DNA from: an uncultured Pelagibacteraceae bacterium
GTDB lineage: Bacteria > Pseudomonadota > Alphaproteobacteria > Pelagibacterales > Pelagibacteraceae
Direction of reading: 5' to 3'
DNA length: 64,000 nucleotides
NCBI GenBank assembly: GCA_902553555.1
Contig: CACDLE010000001.1
Span: 32,965-96,964 of the forward strand
This document shows positions 1-7,201 of this stretch, piece by piece. The translations under genes and the position numbers were made by a program. Position 1 is the first letter of the stretch; each line of letters begins with the position of its first letter. The notes under the pieces were generated by a model. That model was not told the origin of the DNA. It made no database searches and worked only from the letters and a program-made list of their open reading frames with translations.

Positions 1-257
1 ACAAAGGTATTAAATCAGAACTAACGTTCATAGGAATGAAAAAATCGAGTTTAGAAAAATACGAGAAATCTCAAAACAATATCTTTGCAACTGTTAAATT
101 TATGTCAGATATAATCTCAGTAAAAAAAGATAAAGATGATAAAATTATAGAAGGAAATCCAGACCGAATTAAAACTGTTACAGATCAATGGAAGTTTACA
201 AAAAAAATTTCTAGTAACAGCCCAAATTGGTATTTAGCTGAAATTCTAAGTCAGTGA
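1..257 (+). CDS. Tim44-domain protein, C-terminal part (gene begins before the window)
   Basis: The reading frame is open from base 3 to a TGA at 255-257, and no start is needed inside the window, so this is the 3' end of a longer gene. The visible ~84 residues end in a pattern typical of the Tim44 family (a region of short beta strands, then D-x-W-K-F-T and, near the end, N-S-P-N-W-Y-L). Bacterial Tim44-like proteins are membrane-anchored or periplasmic-facing proteins of poorly defined role, TimA in Caulobacter being one example. The stop codon overlaps the GTG start of the downstream Smr gene by four bases, so the two are probably co-translated. Family call is from motif recognition only; the N-terminal membrane anchor expected for the family lies outside the window. 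Confidence 0.7.
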   Translation, partial: KGIKSELTFIGMKKSSLEKYEKSQNNIFATVKFMSDIISVKKDKDDKIIEGNPDRIKTVTDQWKFTKKISSNSPNWYLAEILSQ

Positions 258-667
258 AAAAAAAAGATTATTTATCAAAAAATGACCATGATGAATGGCA
301 AAAATTCATAGACGATAAATCTCAACTTCCAGATAAAGATAAACTTGATAATCAAAAATCTACTAAGAAAAAATTTATATTTGATTTACATGGTTTTACT
401 CTTGAAGAAGCTAATAAAAAAGTAAAAGAGATAATAATTTCATGTAGTAGCAAAAATATTAAAGAAATTCTTTTTATCACAGGAAAAGGATTACATTCCA
501 AAAATAATGATGTTTATAAATCAAGCGAATTAAGTAAATTAAAGTATTCAGTTCCAGATTATATAAATACTCACCCTGAAATCTCAAAACTAATATCCTC
601 TATAACTTCACCGTCAGATAAAGAAGGTGGGGAAGGTGCAATATTAGTTAAATTAAAAAAATTATAA
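254..667 (+). CDS. Smr-domain protein (137 aa)
   Basis: A small stand-alone Smr (MutS2-related) domain protein. The hallmark is the F-D-L-H-G-F-T motif near residue 44, followed by an alpha/beta domain with F-I-T-G-K-G-L-H-S near residue 75 and the late G-G-E-G-A-I-L-V motif close to the C-terminus. Smr domains are usually nucleases or RNA/DNA-binding modules; the substrate of this branch is not known. The start is GTG at 254, overlapping the previous stop (GTGA), and the N-terminal 40 residues are charged and probably disordered. The 3' end overlaps the convergent hslU by six bases. In many alphaproteobacteria a Tim44 gene, mltA and smr precede hslVU; mltA is not between the first two here. 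Confidence 0.85.
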   Translation: MKKKDYLSKNDHDEWQKFIDDKSQLPDKDKLDNQKSTKKKFIFDLHGFTLEEANKKVKEIIISCSSKNIKEILFITGKGLHSKNNDVYKSSELSKLKYSVPDYINTHPEISKLISSITSPSDKEGGEGAILVKLKKL

Positions 668-2035
668 AATAAATTTTGAAAGATCGGTATCCTTAACCAA
701 GTCCCCAAGGTTTTTTTGAACGAAATCTTTATCAACAACTATTTTTTCACCAGCTCTGTCAGTGGCATTAAAGCTTATATCGTCAAGGACTTTTTCGATG
801 ATAGTATGCAATCTTCTTGCACCAATATTTTCAATTGAGGAGTTCACCTCGGTAGATATTTTTGCCAACATTTCAATACCATCATCCTTAAACTCAAGTT
901 CAACGTTTTCAGTTTTTAACAATGCTTTGTATTGTTTAATTAAACTGTTATCTGGTTCTTTTAATATTCTTATAAAATCATTTTCATTTAGAGCGCTCAG
1001 CTCTACTCTTATCGGTAATCTTCCTTGTAATTCTGGTAATAAATCTGATGGCTTTGCTAATTGAAATGCACCTGAAGCTATAAATAATATATGGTCTGTT
1101 TTTATTGGACCGTGTTTGGTGTTCACAGTAGTTCCCTCAATTAAAGGAAGTAGATCTCTTTGAACACCTTCCCTAGAAACGTCCCCACCTATTCTGTCAC
1201 CTCTAGCTGAAACTTTATCTATTTCATCTAAAAAAACTATTCCATTATCTTCAGTTGATTTTTTCGCTTCTAGAACAATCTTATCTTCTTCAATCATCTT
1301 ATCTGACTCTTGTGCAACCAAAATTTCATGAGATTCTTTCACAGTCATTTTTTTCTTTTTGCCTTTTTTATTTCCCATTGATTTACCTAATATTTCTCCG
1401 ATGTTAACCATCCCCACATTTGCACCTGGCATTCCTGGTATTTCAAAGCTTGGTATTGATGAAGCAGTATCCATTACTTCTATTTCTATTTGATTGTTAT
1501 CTAGATCACCATTTCTGAGTCTTTTTCTAAAACTCTCTCTAGTAGCTACTGAAGCTTTATTGCCAACTAGTGAATCTAAAACCTTTTCTTCAGCTAACAA
1601 TTGGGCTTTAGCATGAACTTCTTTTCTTTTTTTCTCTCTTTCCATTGCTATGGCAATTTCAACTAAATCTCTAATAATCTGTTCAACATCTCTTCCCACA
1701 TATCCGACTTCGGTGAATCTTGTTGCTTCAACTTTTATGAATGGGGCTTCTGCTAATTTTGAAAGTCTTCTAGAAATTTCAGTTTTACCAACTCCAGTAG
1801 GTCCAATCATCAATATATTTTTGGGCAGAACTTCATCTTTCATATCATCGGTTAAGGCTTGTCTTCTCCATCTATTTCTTAAAGCTACTGCAACTGCTTT
1901 TTTGGCCTCTTTTTGTCCAATTACATATCTATCTAATTCAGAAACTATTTCTCTTGGAGAAAGAGCACTAACTTTGCTTTGCTCTATTTTTTCCTTAACT
2001 ATATTGAGGTTTGTAACTTTTTTTGTTCCAGACAT
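662..2035 (-). CDS. hslU: ATP-dependent protease ATPase subunit HslU
   Basis: AAA+ unfoldase ring that feeds substrates to the HslV peptidase in the cytoplasm. The 457-residue protein has the family features in order: an N-terminal helix with L-D-R-Y-V-I-G-Q, Walker A G-P-T-G-V-G-K-T at residues 78-85, an intermediate I-domain rich in lysine, Walker [10 protein letters not shown], the sensor region G-R-L-P-I-R-V-E-L, and the C-terminal tail ending D-L-S-K-F-I-L that inserts into HslV. The ATG at 2035 was chosen because it lies one base after the hslV stop; a longer frame reaches 2092 but would read into hslV and adds a non-homologous leader. Clearly co-transcribed with hslV. Confidence 0.97.
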   Translation of the reverse strand: MSGTKKVTNLNIVKEKIEQSKVSALSPREIVSELDRYVIGQKEAKKAVAVALRNRWRRQALTDDMKDEVLPKNILMIGPTGVGKTEISRRLSKLAEAPFIKVEATRFTEVGYVGRDVEQIIRDLVEIAIAMEREKKRKEVHAKAQLLAEEKVLDSLVGNKASVATRESFRKRLRNGDLDNNQIEIEVMDTASSIPSFEIPGMPGANVGMVNIGEILGKSMGNKKGKKKKMTVKESHEILVAQESDKMIEEDKIVLEAKKSTEDNGIVFLDEIDKVSARGDRIGGDVSREGVQRDLLPLIEGTTVNTKHGPIKTDHILFIASGAFQLAKPSDLLPELQGRLPIRVELSALNENDFIRILKEPDNSLIKQYKALLKTENVELEFKDDGIEMLAKISTEVNSSIENIGARRLHTIIEKVLDDISFNATDRAGEKIVVDKDFVQKNLGDLVKDTDLSKFIL

Positions 2036-2036
2036 T

Positions 2037-2576
2037 TTATAATTTTTCCATTGTGATATTGTTATTAGTAAATACGCAAATCTCCGAGGCAACTTGAATA
2101 GCTTTCTTGGCGATCTCTTCAGCGTTCATATCAGTTTCCATCAAAACTTTAGCTGCAGCTAATGCATAATTTCCACCAGATCCAATACCAATTATTCCGT
2201 CCTCTGGCTCAAGAACATCTCCTGTGCCAGAAATAATAAAACTTTTTTCTTTATCAGCGACAGCCATTAATGCTTCTAATCTTCTTAAATATTTATCACT
2301 TCTCCAGTCCTTAGCTAGTTCCACTGCTGCTCTAGACAAGTTACCAGCATGTTTTTCAAGTTTTGCTTCCAGCCTTTCAAAAAGAGTTAATGCATCTGCT
2401 GTCGACCCAGCAAATCCTGCAATCACGTTTCTTTTCTCAATCTTTCGAACCTTTTTGGCTTTGCTTTTAAGAACAGTATTTCCAAGGCTTACTTGTCCAT
2501 CACCAACAACAATTGTTTGATTATTCTTCCTTAGCAGCACAATTGTGGTTCCATGCCATTTTTCAGCTGTATTCAT
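2037..2576 (-). CDS. hslV: ATP-dependent protease peptidase subunit HslV
   Basis: Proteasome-like threonine peptidase that forms the proteolytic core of HslUV. In the 179-residue protein the sequence W-H-G-T-T-I near the N-terminus identifies the processing site; cleavage after Gly9 would expose Thr10 as the catalytic N-terminal nucleophile, and G-D-G-Q-V-S-L-G follows as in other HslV proteins. A short leader before the catalytic threonine is usual in alphaproteobacteria. First gene of the hslVU pair, with hslU starting one base after its stop. A weak sigma-32-like sequence precedes it (see separate entry), which would fit heat-shock control. Confidence 0.97.
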   Translation of the reverse strand: MNTAEKWHGTTIVLLRKNNQTIVVGDGQVSLGNTVLKSKAKKVRKIEKRNVIAGFAGSTADALTLFERLEAKLEKHAGNLSRAAVELAKDWRSDKYLRRLEALMAVADKEKSFIISGTGDVLEPEDGIIGIGSGGNYALAAAKVLMETDMNAEEIAKKAIQVASEICVFTNNNITMEKL

Positions 2577-2584
2577 GTTATTCT

Positions 2585-2612
2585 ATGTGGAGATTAATTT
2601 AATTTCTTCAAT
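2585..2612 (-). promoter_or_regulatory. possible sigma-32-type promoter for hslV (weak)
   Basis: Read on the minus strand, ATTGAAG, a 13-bp spacer, then CTCCACAT. This resembles the RpoH consensus (CTTGAAA / CCCCATnT) with several mismatches and has the same 13-bp spacing as the much better site before dnaK in this window. The downstream element ends only a few bases before the hslV start, so the leader would be very short. Offered as a candidate only. Confidence 0.3.
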
Positions 2613-2628
2613 AGACATTTTGTGTTTA

Positions 2629-2657
2629 TTGATAAAATGCCTAATTATATATATATC
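2629..2657 (+). promoter_or_regulatory. possible promoter of the his operon (weak)
   Basis: TTGATA at 2629-2634, a 17-bp spacer, then TATATC at 2652-2657 in the 103-bp region between the divergent hslV and hisB starts. The match to the sigma-70 consensus is moderate and the region is generally AT-rich, so chance matches are likely. Confidence 0.3.
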
Positions 2658-2679
2658 ATAAGGGTAATTGGCGATCATT

Positions 2680-3270
2680 ATGAAACGAAAAGCAAAAATA
2701 TTAAGAAAAACAAAAGAAACTAGCATTTCTGTTGCAGTAAATTTAGATGGCAAAGGCAAGTATAAGATTAAAACCGGAATAGGTTTTTTAGATCATATGT
2801 TAGAGCAACTATCAAAACATTCTTTAATAGATTTAGAAGTTAAAGCTAAAGGAGATACTCATATTGATCTTCATCACACTACAGAAGATACTGGTATTGC
2901 TATTGGAGAAGCTATCAAAAAAGCTGCTGGCAACCGAAAAGGAATTACAAGATATGCTTCCACAATGATACCTATGGATGAAACATTAAGTCGTGTTTCT
3001 ATTGATGTATCGAATAGACCTTATTTAATTTGGAAAGTGGACTTAGCTGTTGAAAAATTGGGTGAAATGGATACTGAACTTTTTAAAGAATGGTTTCAAG
3101 CATTTTCACAATCAGCTGGAATTACTTTACATATCGAGAATATTTACGGTGATAATAGTCACCACAAAGTTGAGTCTTGTTACAAGGGATTAGCTAGATC
3201 ACTTAAGGATGCTTTAGCAATAGATAAAAGAATTAAGAATTCTATACCTTCAACAAAAGGCTCTATTTAA
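2680..3270 (+). CDS. hisB: imidazoleglycerol-phosphate dehydratase
   Basis: Catalyses dehydration of imidazole glycerol phosphate to imidazole acetol phosphate, the sixth step of histidine synthesis. The 196-residue protein carries both metal-binding HHxxE-type motifs: H-H-T-T-E-D-T-G-I in the first half and S-H-H-K-V-E-S-C near the C-terminus, plus F-L-D-H-M-L at the N-terminal end. Length equals that of the monofunctional IGPD family (no phosphatase domain fused). ATG 2680 is preferred because [14 protein letters not shown] matches the usual N-terminus; a TTG at 2668, with AAGGG just before it, would add four residues. First gene of the his cluster. Confidence 0.96.
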   Translation: MKRKAKILRKTKETSISVAVNLDGKGKYKIKTGIGFLDHMLEQLSKHSLIDLEVKAKGDTHIDLHHTTEDTGIAIGEAIKKAAGNRKGITRYASTMIPMDETLSRVSIDVSNRPYLIWKVDLAVEKLGEMDTELFKEWFQAFSQSAGITLHIENIYGDNSHHKVESCYKGLARSLKDALAIDKRIKNSIPSTKGSI

Positions 3271-3275
3271 ATTTG

Positions 3276-3902
3276 ATGAATGTCACAATTGTTGACTACC
3301 AATCGGGCAATATAAGCTCAGTCATTAACTCTTTTACAGAGGTTGCTAGAGGTAAAGTTAATCTTGAGGTAACCTCAGACATAAAGAAAATTAAATCAAG
3401 TGATAAAATTGTTTTACCTGGTCAAGGTTCATTTAAAAGCTGTGTAGATTCTTTAAATAGTATTGATGGATTAGTTGATACACTTAAAGAATTTGCAATA
3501 ACTTACAAGAAACCTCTATTAGGAATCTGTGTAGGGTTACAAATGTTTGCTGACATCGGTTATGAAGATGAAGAGACAAAAGGACTAGGCTGGATCGCTG
3601 GAAAAGTTTCAAGAATTGATAATCAAAATGGAAAATTTAAACTTCCACACATTGGTTGGAACGAAATTGAAATTCAAAAAGAAAGTAAAATCTTTAAAGA
3701 TATAAAAAATAAATCTCATATGTATTTCGTGCACAGTTATGAGTTTGTTCCTGAAGATAAATCAGTGATTTCAGCAACAACAGATTATTCATCAAAGATT
3801 GTATGTGCAGTCGCGAGAGAAAATTTATTTGGTACTCAATTTCACCCAGAGAAAAGTGATAAAACAGGATTAAAAATAATAGATAACTTTATAAAACTTT
3901 AA
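3276..3902 (+). CDS. hisH: imidazole glycerol phosphate synthase, glutaminase subunit
   Basis: Class I glutamine amidotransferase that supplies ammonia to HisF. The nucleophile is in L-L-G-I-C-V-G-L-Q (Cys85), and the His-Glu pair is in Q-F-H-P-E-K-S near the C-terminus; the N-terminal V-D-Y-Q-S-G-N and the oxyanion segment P-G-Q-G-S-F are also present. Start ATG 3276; an adjacent TTG at 3273 would add one residue. It begins five bases after hisB and its stop overlaps the hisA ATG by one base (TAATG), so translation is probably coupled. Confidence 0.96.
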   Translation: MNVTIVDYQSGNISSVINSFTEVARGKVNLEVTSDIKKIKSSDKIVLPGQGSFKSCVDSLNSIDGLVDTLKEFAITYKKPLLGICVGLQMFADIGYEDEETKGLGWIAGKVSRIDNQNGKFKLPHIGWNEIEIQKESKIFKDIKNKSHMYFVHSYEFVPEDKSVISATTDYSSKIVCAVARENLFGTQFHPEKSDKTGLKIIDNFIKL

Positions 3903-4624
3903 TGAAAATATTTCCTGCAATAGACATAAAAGAAAAAAAATGCGTGAGATTGATCAAAGGAGACTTCGAAAATAAAACTGAATATAAAACTTCACCTATT
4001 GATCAAGCAGGAAAATACAAAGATCACGGTTTTAAATATTTACACATTGTTGACTTAGATGGAGCCTTAACAGGTAAGACAGTTAACCTAGATGTTATTC
4101 AAGAAATAGTAAGCAAGTATGATTTGAAGATTGAAATAGGTGGCGGTATTAGATCTATAGATAGCATTAAGCAATACATTGATGCAGGTGTTGAAAAAGT
4201 AATTCTAGGAAGTGGCGCGATTAAAAATAAAGAATTTTTAAAAGATGCGTGTCAAAAATATAAAAAACAAATTGCTTTAGGATTAGACGCAAAGGATGGA
4301 AATCTTTATGTTTCAGGTTGGAAAGAAAATCTTAGCATTAAAACTTTAGACTTTCTTAAAGAAGTTAATAGCTATGGTGTGAGTCGGATTATTTACACAG
4401 ATATTAATAGAGATGGAATGAAGACTAGCCCCAATTTTGATGAAACCGTTAAAATTGCAAAGCTTTCTAATTGTCCTGTTGTTATTTCAGGTGGAGTTTC
4501 TTCAATAAACGATATTAAGAAAGCAAAAGATTTAGATAATAAAAAAATTGAAGGTATAATTGTCGGCAAGGCTATTTACGATGGTGATATTAAGTTAGAT
4601 GAGCTAGCAAAAGAGTTAGATTAA
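3902..4624 (+). CDS. hisA: ProFAR isomerase (HisA)
   Basis: (beta/alpha)8-barrel isomerase converting ProFAR to PRFAR. N-terminal F-P-A-I-D-I-K places the catalytic Asp at residue 8, and the second catalytic Asp sits in I-Y-T-D-I-N-R-D-G. The two phosphate-binding half-barrel motifs are visible as E-I-G-G-G-I-R and V-I-S-G-G-V-S. Length (240 residues) is standard. The next two start codons follow closely: a 44-codon ORF begins two bases after this stop, and hisF follows that. Confidence 0.96.
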   Translation: MKIFPAIDIKEKKCVRLIKGDFENKTEYKTSPIDQAGKYKDHGFKYLHIVDLDGALTGKTVNLDVIQEIVSKYDLKIEIGGGIRSIDSIKQYIDAGVEKVILGSGAIKNKEFLKDACQKYKKQIALGLDAKDGNLYVSGWKENLSIKTLDFLKEVNSYGVSRIIYTDINRDGMKTSPNFDETVKIAKLSNCPVVISGGVSSINDIKKAKDLDNKKIEGIIVGKAIYDGDIKLDELAKELD

Positions 4625-4625
4625 A

Positions 4626-4760
4626 ATGGTTGCAAAATTATCTACGATTAGACGTAAAATAAGAAATGGAGAAAAACTTGGTTTTTCAGAAAGAGCTAGA
4701 GCTGTAAACAAAGGATTATTACCAAGCAAAGCAAAAAAAAGGAAAAATGTTAAAAAATAG
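4626..4760 (+). CDS. small very basic protein of unknown function inside the his operon (44 aa)
   Basis: An uninterrupted ATG-to-TAG frame of 44 codons begins two bases after hisA and overlaps the first 14 bases of hisF in another frame. The product is about one third Lys plus Arg, starts [13 protein letters not shown], has a central [11 protein letters not shown] segment and ends in a Lys/Arg run. There is no membrane segment. Its composition resembles small ribosomal or RNA-binding peptides but I do not recognise a family. It fills the only gap in an otherwise abutting operon and its reading frame is intact, which favours a real gene; hisF translation would be coupled to its termination. 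No function is claimed. Confidence 0.6.
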   Translation: MVAKLSTIRRKIRNGEKLGFSERARAVNKGLLPSKAKKRKNVKK

Positions 4761-5505
4761 AATTATACCTTGTTTAGATGTTAAAAACGGAAGAGTCGTA
4801 AAAGGTATTAACTTTGTTGAGTTAAAAGATGCTGGTGATCCAGTAGAACAAGCTAAAATTTATAGCAATGGCGGCGCTGATGAAATTTGTTTCTTAGATA
4901 TTACTGCATCTAATGAAAATAGGGATACGATAATAGATATAGTGAGAAAAACTGCAAAAGAATGTTTCGTTCCTTTAACTGTTGGAGGAGGTGTAAGAAC
5001 TATTCAAAATATTACTGATCTATTGCTAGCTGGGGCAGATAAAGTTTCTATTAATACAGCGGCAGTAAAAAATGTTGACTTTGTTAAAGATGCTTCTAAA
5101 AAATTTGGATCTCAATGTATTGTTGTAGCCATTGATGCTAAAAAAGTTTCAGAAAATAAATGGGAAGTATTTACACATGGAGGCAGAAATAAAACAGGTA
5201 TTGATGTTATAGAGTATGCTAAAAAAATTGAATATAACGGAGCTGGAGAAATTCTCCTAACCTCTATGGATAAAGATGGAACTAAATCCGGTTATGATAT
5301 TGATCTATTAAAGGCAATTACAAAAAACACCAATATCCCCGTTATAGCATCAGGTGGAGTTGGAAAATTAGATCATTTATATGATGGTATAGTTAAAGGC
5401 GGAGCCAGTGCTGTCCTAGCAGCTTCAATTTTTCACTATGGCGAACTTACTATTAAAGATACAAAAGAATATTTAAAATCAAAGAATATTCCAGTAAGGT
5501 TGTAA
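4747..5505 (+). CDS. hisF: imidazole glycerol phosphate synthase, cyclase subunit
   Basis: Cyclase half of IGP synthase, partner of HisH; makes imidazole glycerol phosphate and AICAR. N-terminal [10 protein letters not shown] gives the catalytic Asp11; the second Asp lies in I-V-V-A-I-D-A-K. The glycine-rich phosphate sites T-V-G-G-G-V-R and I-A-S-G-G-V-G are intact, as is the [10 protein letters not shown] motif. 252 residues, normal for the family. The start lies inside the 3' end of the 44-codon ORF, and hisE begins two bases after the stop. Confidence 0.97.
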   Translation: MLKNRIIPCLDVKNGRVVKGINFVELKDAGDPVEQAKIYSNGGADEICFLDITASNENRDTIIDIVRKTAKECFVPLTVGGGVRTIQNITDLLLAGADKVSINTAAVKNVDFVKDASKKFGSQCIVVAIDAKKVSENKWEVFTHGGRNKTGIDVIEYAKKIEYNGAGEILLTSMDKDGTKSGYDIDLLKAITKNTNIPVIASGGVGKLDHLYDGIVKGGASAVLAASIFHYGELTIKDTKEYLKSKNIPVRL

Positions 5506-5506
5506 A

Positions 5507-5791
5507 ATGCTTAAAAATTTGGAAGATTTAATAAAAACGATTAGAGATCGAAAAAATTCATCCTCTGATAAGTCTTATACAAATAAACTATTAAATGACA
5601 AAAATTTATCTGTTTCTAAAGTGAAGGAAGAGGTGGCTGAGCTGATCGAAGCTGTGGAAAAAAATACAAATAAAATTCACGAAAGCGCTGATGTGATATA
5701 TCATCTTTTAGTATACTTAGAAGCTAATAACATTAAAATTGAAGATGTTATGAAAGAGTTAGAAAAAAGGAAAAATAATGCCTTACGATAA
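5507..5791 (+). CDS. hisE: phosphoribosyl-ATP pyrophosphatase
   Basis: MazG-like all-alpha pyrophosphohydrolase that converts PR-ATP to PR-AMP, the second histidine step. The metal-binding E-x-x-E pattern is in V-K-E-E-V-A-E-L-I-E-A, followed by the E-S-A-D-V-I-Y-H-L-L motif typical of HisE. At 94 residues it is the stand-alone enzyme, not fused to HisI. No hisI (PR-AMP cyclohydrolase), hisG or hisD is visible in the window, so other histidine genes must be elsewhere. The 3' end overlaps the start of the HIT gene by 14 bases. Confidence 0.93.
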   Translation: MLKNLEDLIKTIRDRKNSSSDKSYTNKLLNDKNLSVSKVKEEVAELIEAVEKNTNKIHESADVIYHLLVYLEANNIKIEDVMKELEKRKNNALR

Positions 5792-6134
5792 AAATAATAT
5801 TTTTGCAAAGATTATCAGAGGAGAAATACCCTGTAAAAAAATTTTTGAAAATGATCATGTTTTGTCATTTCACGATATAAATCCGCAAAAAAAAATTCAT
5901 GCATTAGTAATTCCCAAGGGTGAATATGTGGATCTAGATGATTTTAATAAGAAGGCAAGTGAAAAGGAAATAATTGAATTACATAAAGCAATTAGTTATG
6001 TCTCGAGCTTATTAGGAGTCACAAACAAAGGTTATAGAGTTCTTTCGAATATTGGACTTGACGGAGGTCAAGAAGTTCCTCACCTTCACTTCCACATATT
6101 TGCTGGTGAAAAAATGGGAAAGATGGTTGTTTAA
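5778..6134 (+). CDS. HIT-family nucleotide hydrolase (HINT type)
   Basis: Histidine-triad protein of 118 residues. The triad is seen near the C-terminus as H-L-H-F-H-I-F-A-G-E (H-x-H-x-H), and the N-terminal segment I-F-A-K-I-I-R-G-E-I-P-C-K and the L-V-I-P-K-G strand are the usual PKCI/HINT features. Such enzymes hydrolyse purine nucleoside phosphoramidates and aminoacyl-adenylates; the physiological substrate is unknown. It overlaps hisE by 14 bases and so belongs to the his transcript, an arrangement also common in other alphaproteobacteria. Confidence 0.92.
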   Translation: MPYDKNNIFAKIIRGEIPCKKIFENDHVLSFHDINPQKKIHALVIPKGEYVDLDDFNKKASEKEIIELHKAISYVSSLLGVTNKGYRVLSNIGLDGGQEVPHLHFHIFAGEKMGKMVV

Positions 6135-6135
6135 T

Positions 6136-6645
6136 ATGAAAAAAGTAAAAAGATATTTTTTGGATTATCAGATTTCCCCAAAAGACCAGGCGATAGAAAT
6201 CGAGCATCAAGTTTCATTTGAAATTTATCTTAATAATAAAAAAAATTATGAAATAAATAAATTTTTTTATAAACAAATTGGAAAAGATCATTTCTGGAGA
6301 GATAGACTTGTTTGGACTGACAAACAGTGGCTCAAATACTCATCAAACCCTCTATTAAACACTTGGGTTTTAAAAAATAAAAATAACGATTTGATAGGCT
6401 ATTATGAAATAGAAAAACATGAAAACAAAGAATTTGAGCTTATAAATATGGGAGTGCTAGATAATTTTAGATCCAACAATTTTGGCGCGCTTTTACTCAA
6501 ACACGTTATTAAGCAGTCACAAAGTGAAAAAGCTGAAAAAGTGTGGGTTCACACATGTTCGCTTGATCATAAATTTGCATTAAAAAACTACTTAGCAAGA
6601 GGATTTAAAATTTTTAAAAAAGAGCAAATAAATTTCGTTGCTTAG
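6136..6645 (+). CDS. GNAT-family N-acetyltransferase
   Basis: Predicted acetyltransferase of 169 residues. The C-terminal half has the GNAT pattern: a beta strand (F-E-L-I-N-M-G-V-L), an acetyl-CoA pyrophosphate loop in the region N-F-R-S-N-N-F-G-A-L-L-L, then V-W-V-H-T-C-S-L-D-H and the late A-L-K-N-Y-L-A-R-G-F-K. The N-terminal half has many aromatic and charged residues (F-W-R-D-R-L-V-W-T-D). The ATG at 6136, one base after the HIT stop, is preferred to an upstream in-frame start at 6052 that would overlap the HIT gene. Substrate unknown. The 3' end overlaps the convergent LolA-like gene by four bases. Confidence 0.75.
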   Translation: MKKVKRYFLDYQISPKDQAIEIEHQVSFEIYLNNKKNYEINKFFYKQIGKDHFWRDRLVWTDKQWLKYSSNPLLNTWVLKNKNNDLIGYYEIEKHENKEFELINMGVLDNFRSNNFGALLLKHVIKQSQSEKAEKVWVHTCSLDHKFALKNYLARGFKIFKKEQINFVA

Positions 6646-7199
6646 CTTCTACTAGGCAGAGAAAAAATTTCATCATCAATCATTTTATTTTTAGACACTA
6701 TATCAATTTTAAATATAATTTCATTATTGTATTGATCTCTCGAAACCCAACCTGCTAGTAAAAAATTATTTTTATCAAATTGAATAAGTGTTTTAGACCC
6801 GTTTTCTGAATAAAAAACAATATTTAAATAATCATCAACGATTAACTCACTTGAAGTGATAATTTTAATCAATTCTTTTTTACTAAGAATGCTAATAAAA
6901 TTTGATTTTGATAAAGGATAAAAAATGGACTTATTATATCTCCTCTGTGTGATCGACATCATTTTTTCATTAACTATTAATTCCTTCTTATTTATATTAT
7001 CATATTTGCATTTAAGTTTATTTGGAAATAACAAAATACAGAAACCTTTTTCTGTAATCTCGTTAGTTGTTTGTGAAAAATTAAATTGAATATTGTCTAT
7101 TTTTTTCAAAGTATTTACTATATTTGATTTTTCATCAGCTTTTAAGGTTGTAAAATTAAAAAAAAAAAAATAAAAGATAAAAAATATTAAGACTTTCAA
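6642..7199 (-). CDS. LolA-like outer-membrane lipoprotein carrier protein
   Basis: Predicted periplasmic protein of 185 residues with a strongly hydrophobic, phenylalanine-rich signal peptide (residues ~3-20, cleavage probably after L-K-A). The mature part matches the LolA fold loosely: N-terminal amphipathic helix, then F-x-F-x-Q-T, G-F-C-I-L-L-F-P-N-K-L-K-C-K-Y and many short beta strands. LolA ferries lipoproteins from LolCDE to LolB. Position directly after ftsK (two bases) supports the call, since ftsK-lolA is a widespread proteobacterial pair. Sequence conservation is low, so the assignment rests largely on context. Confidence 0.75.
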   Translation of the reverse strand: MKVLIFFIFYFFFFNFTTLKADEKSNIVNTLKKIDNIQFNFSQTTNEITEKGFCILLFPNKLKCKYDNINKKELIVNEKMMSITQRRYNKSIFYPLSKSNFISILSKKELIKIITSSELIVDDYLNIVFYSENGSKTLIQFDKNNFLLAGWVSRDQYNNEIIFKIDIVSKNKMIDDEIFSLPSRS

Positions 7200-7201
7200 A
7201 A

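Noticed and set aside
1650..2520. Plus-strand open frames opposite hslU and hslV
   Set aside because: Antisense shadows of highly conserved protease genes with low-complexity translations.
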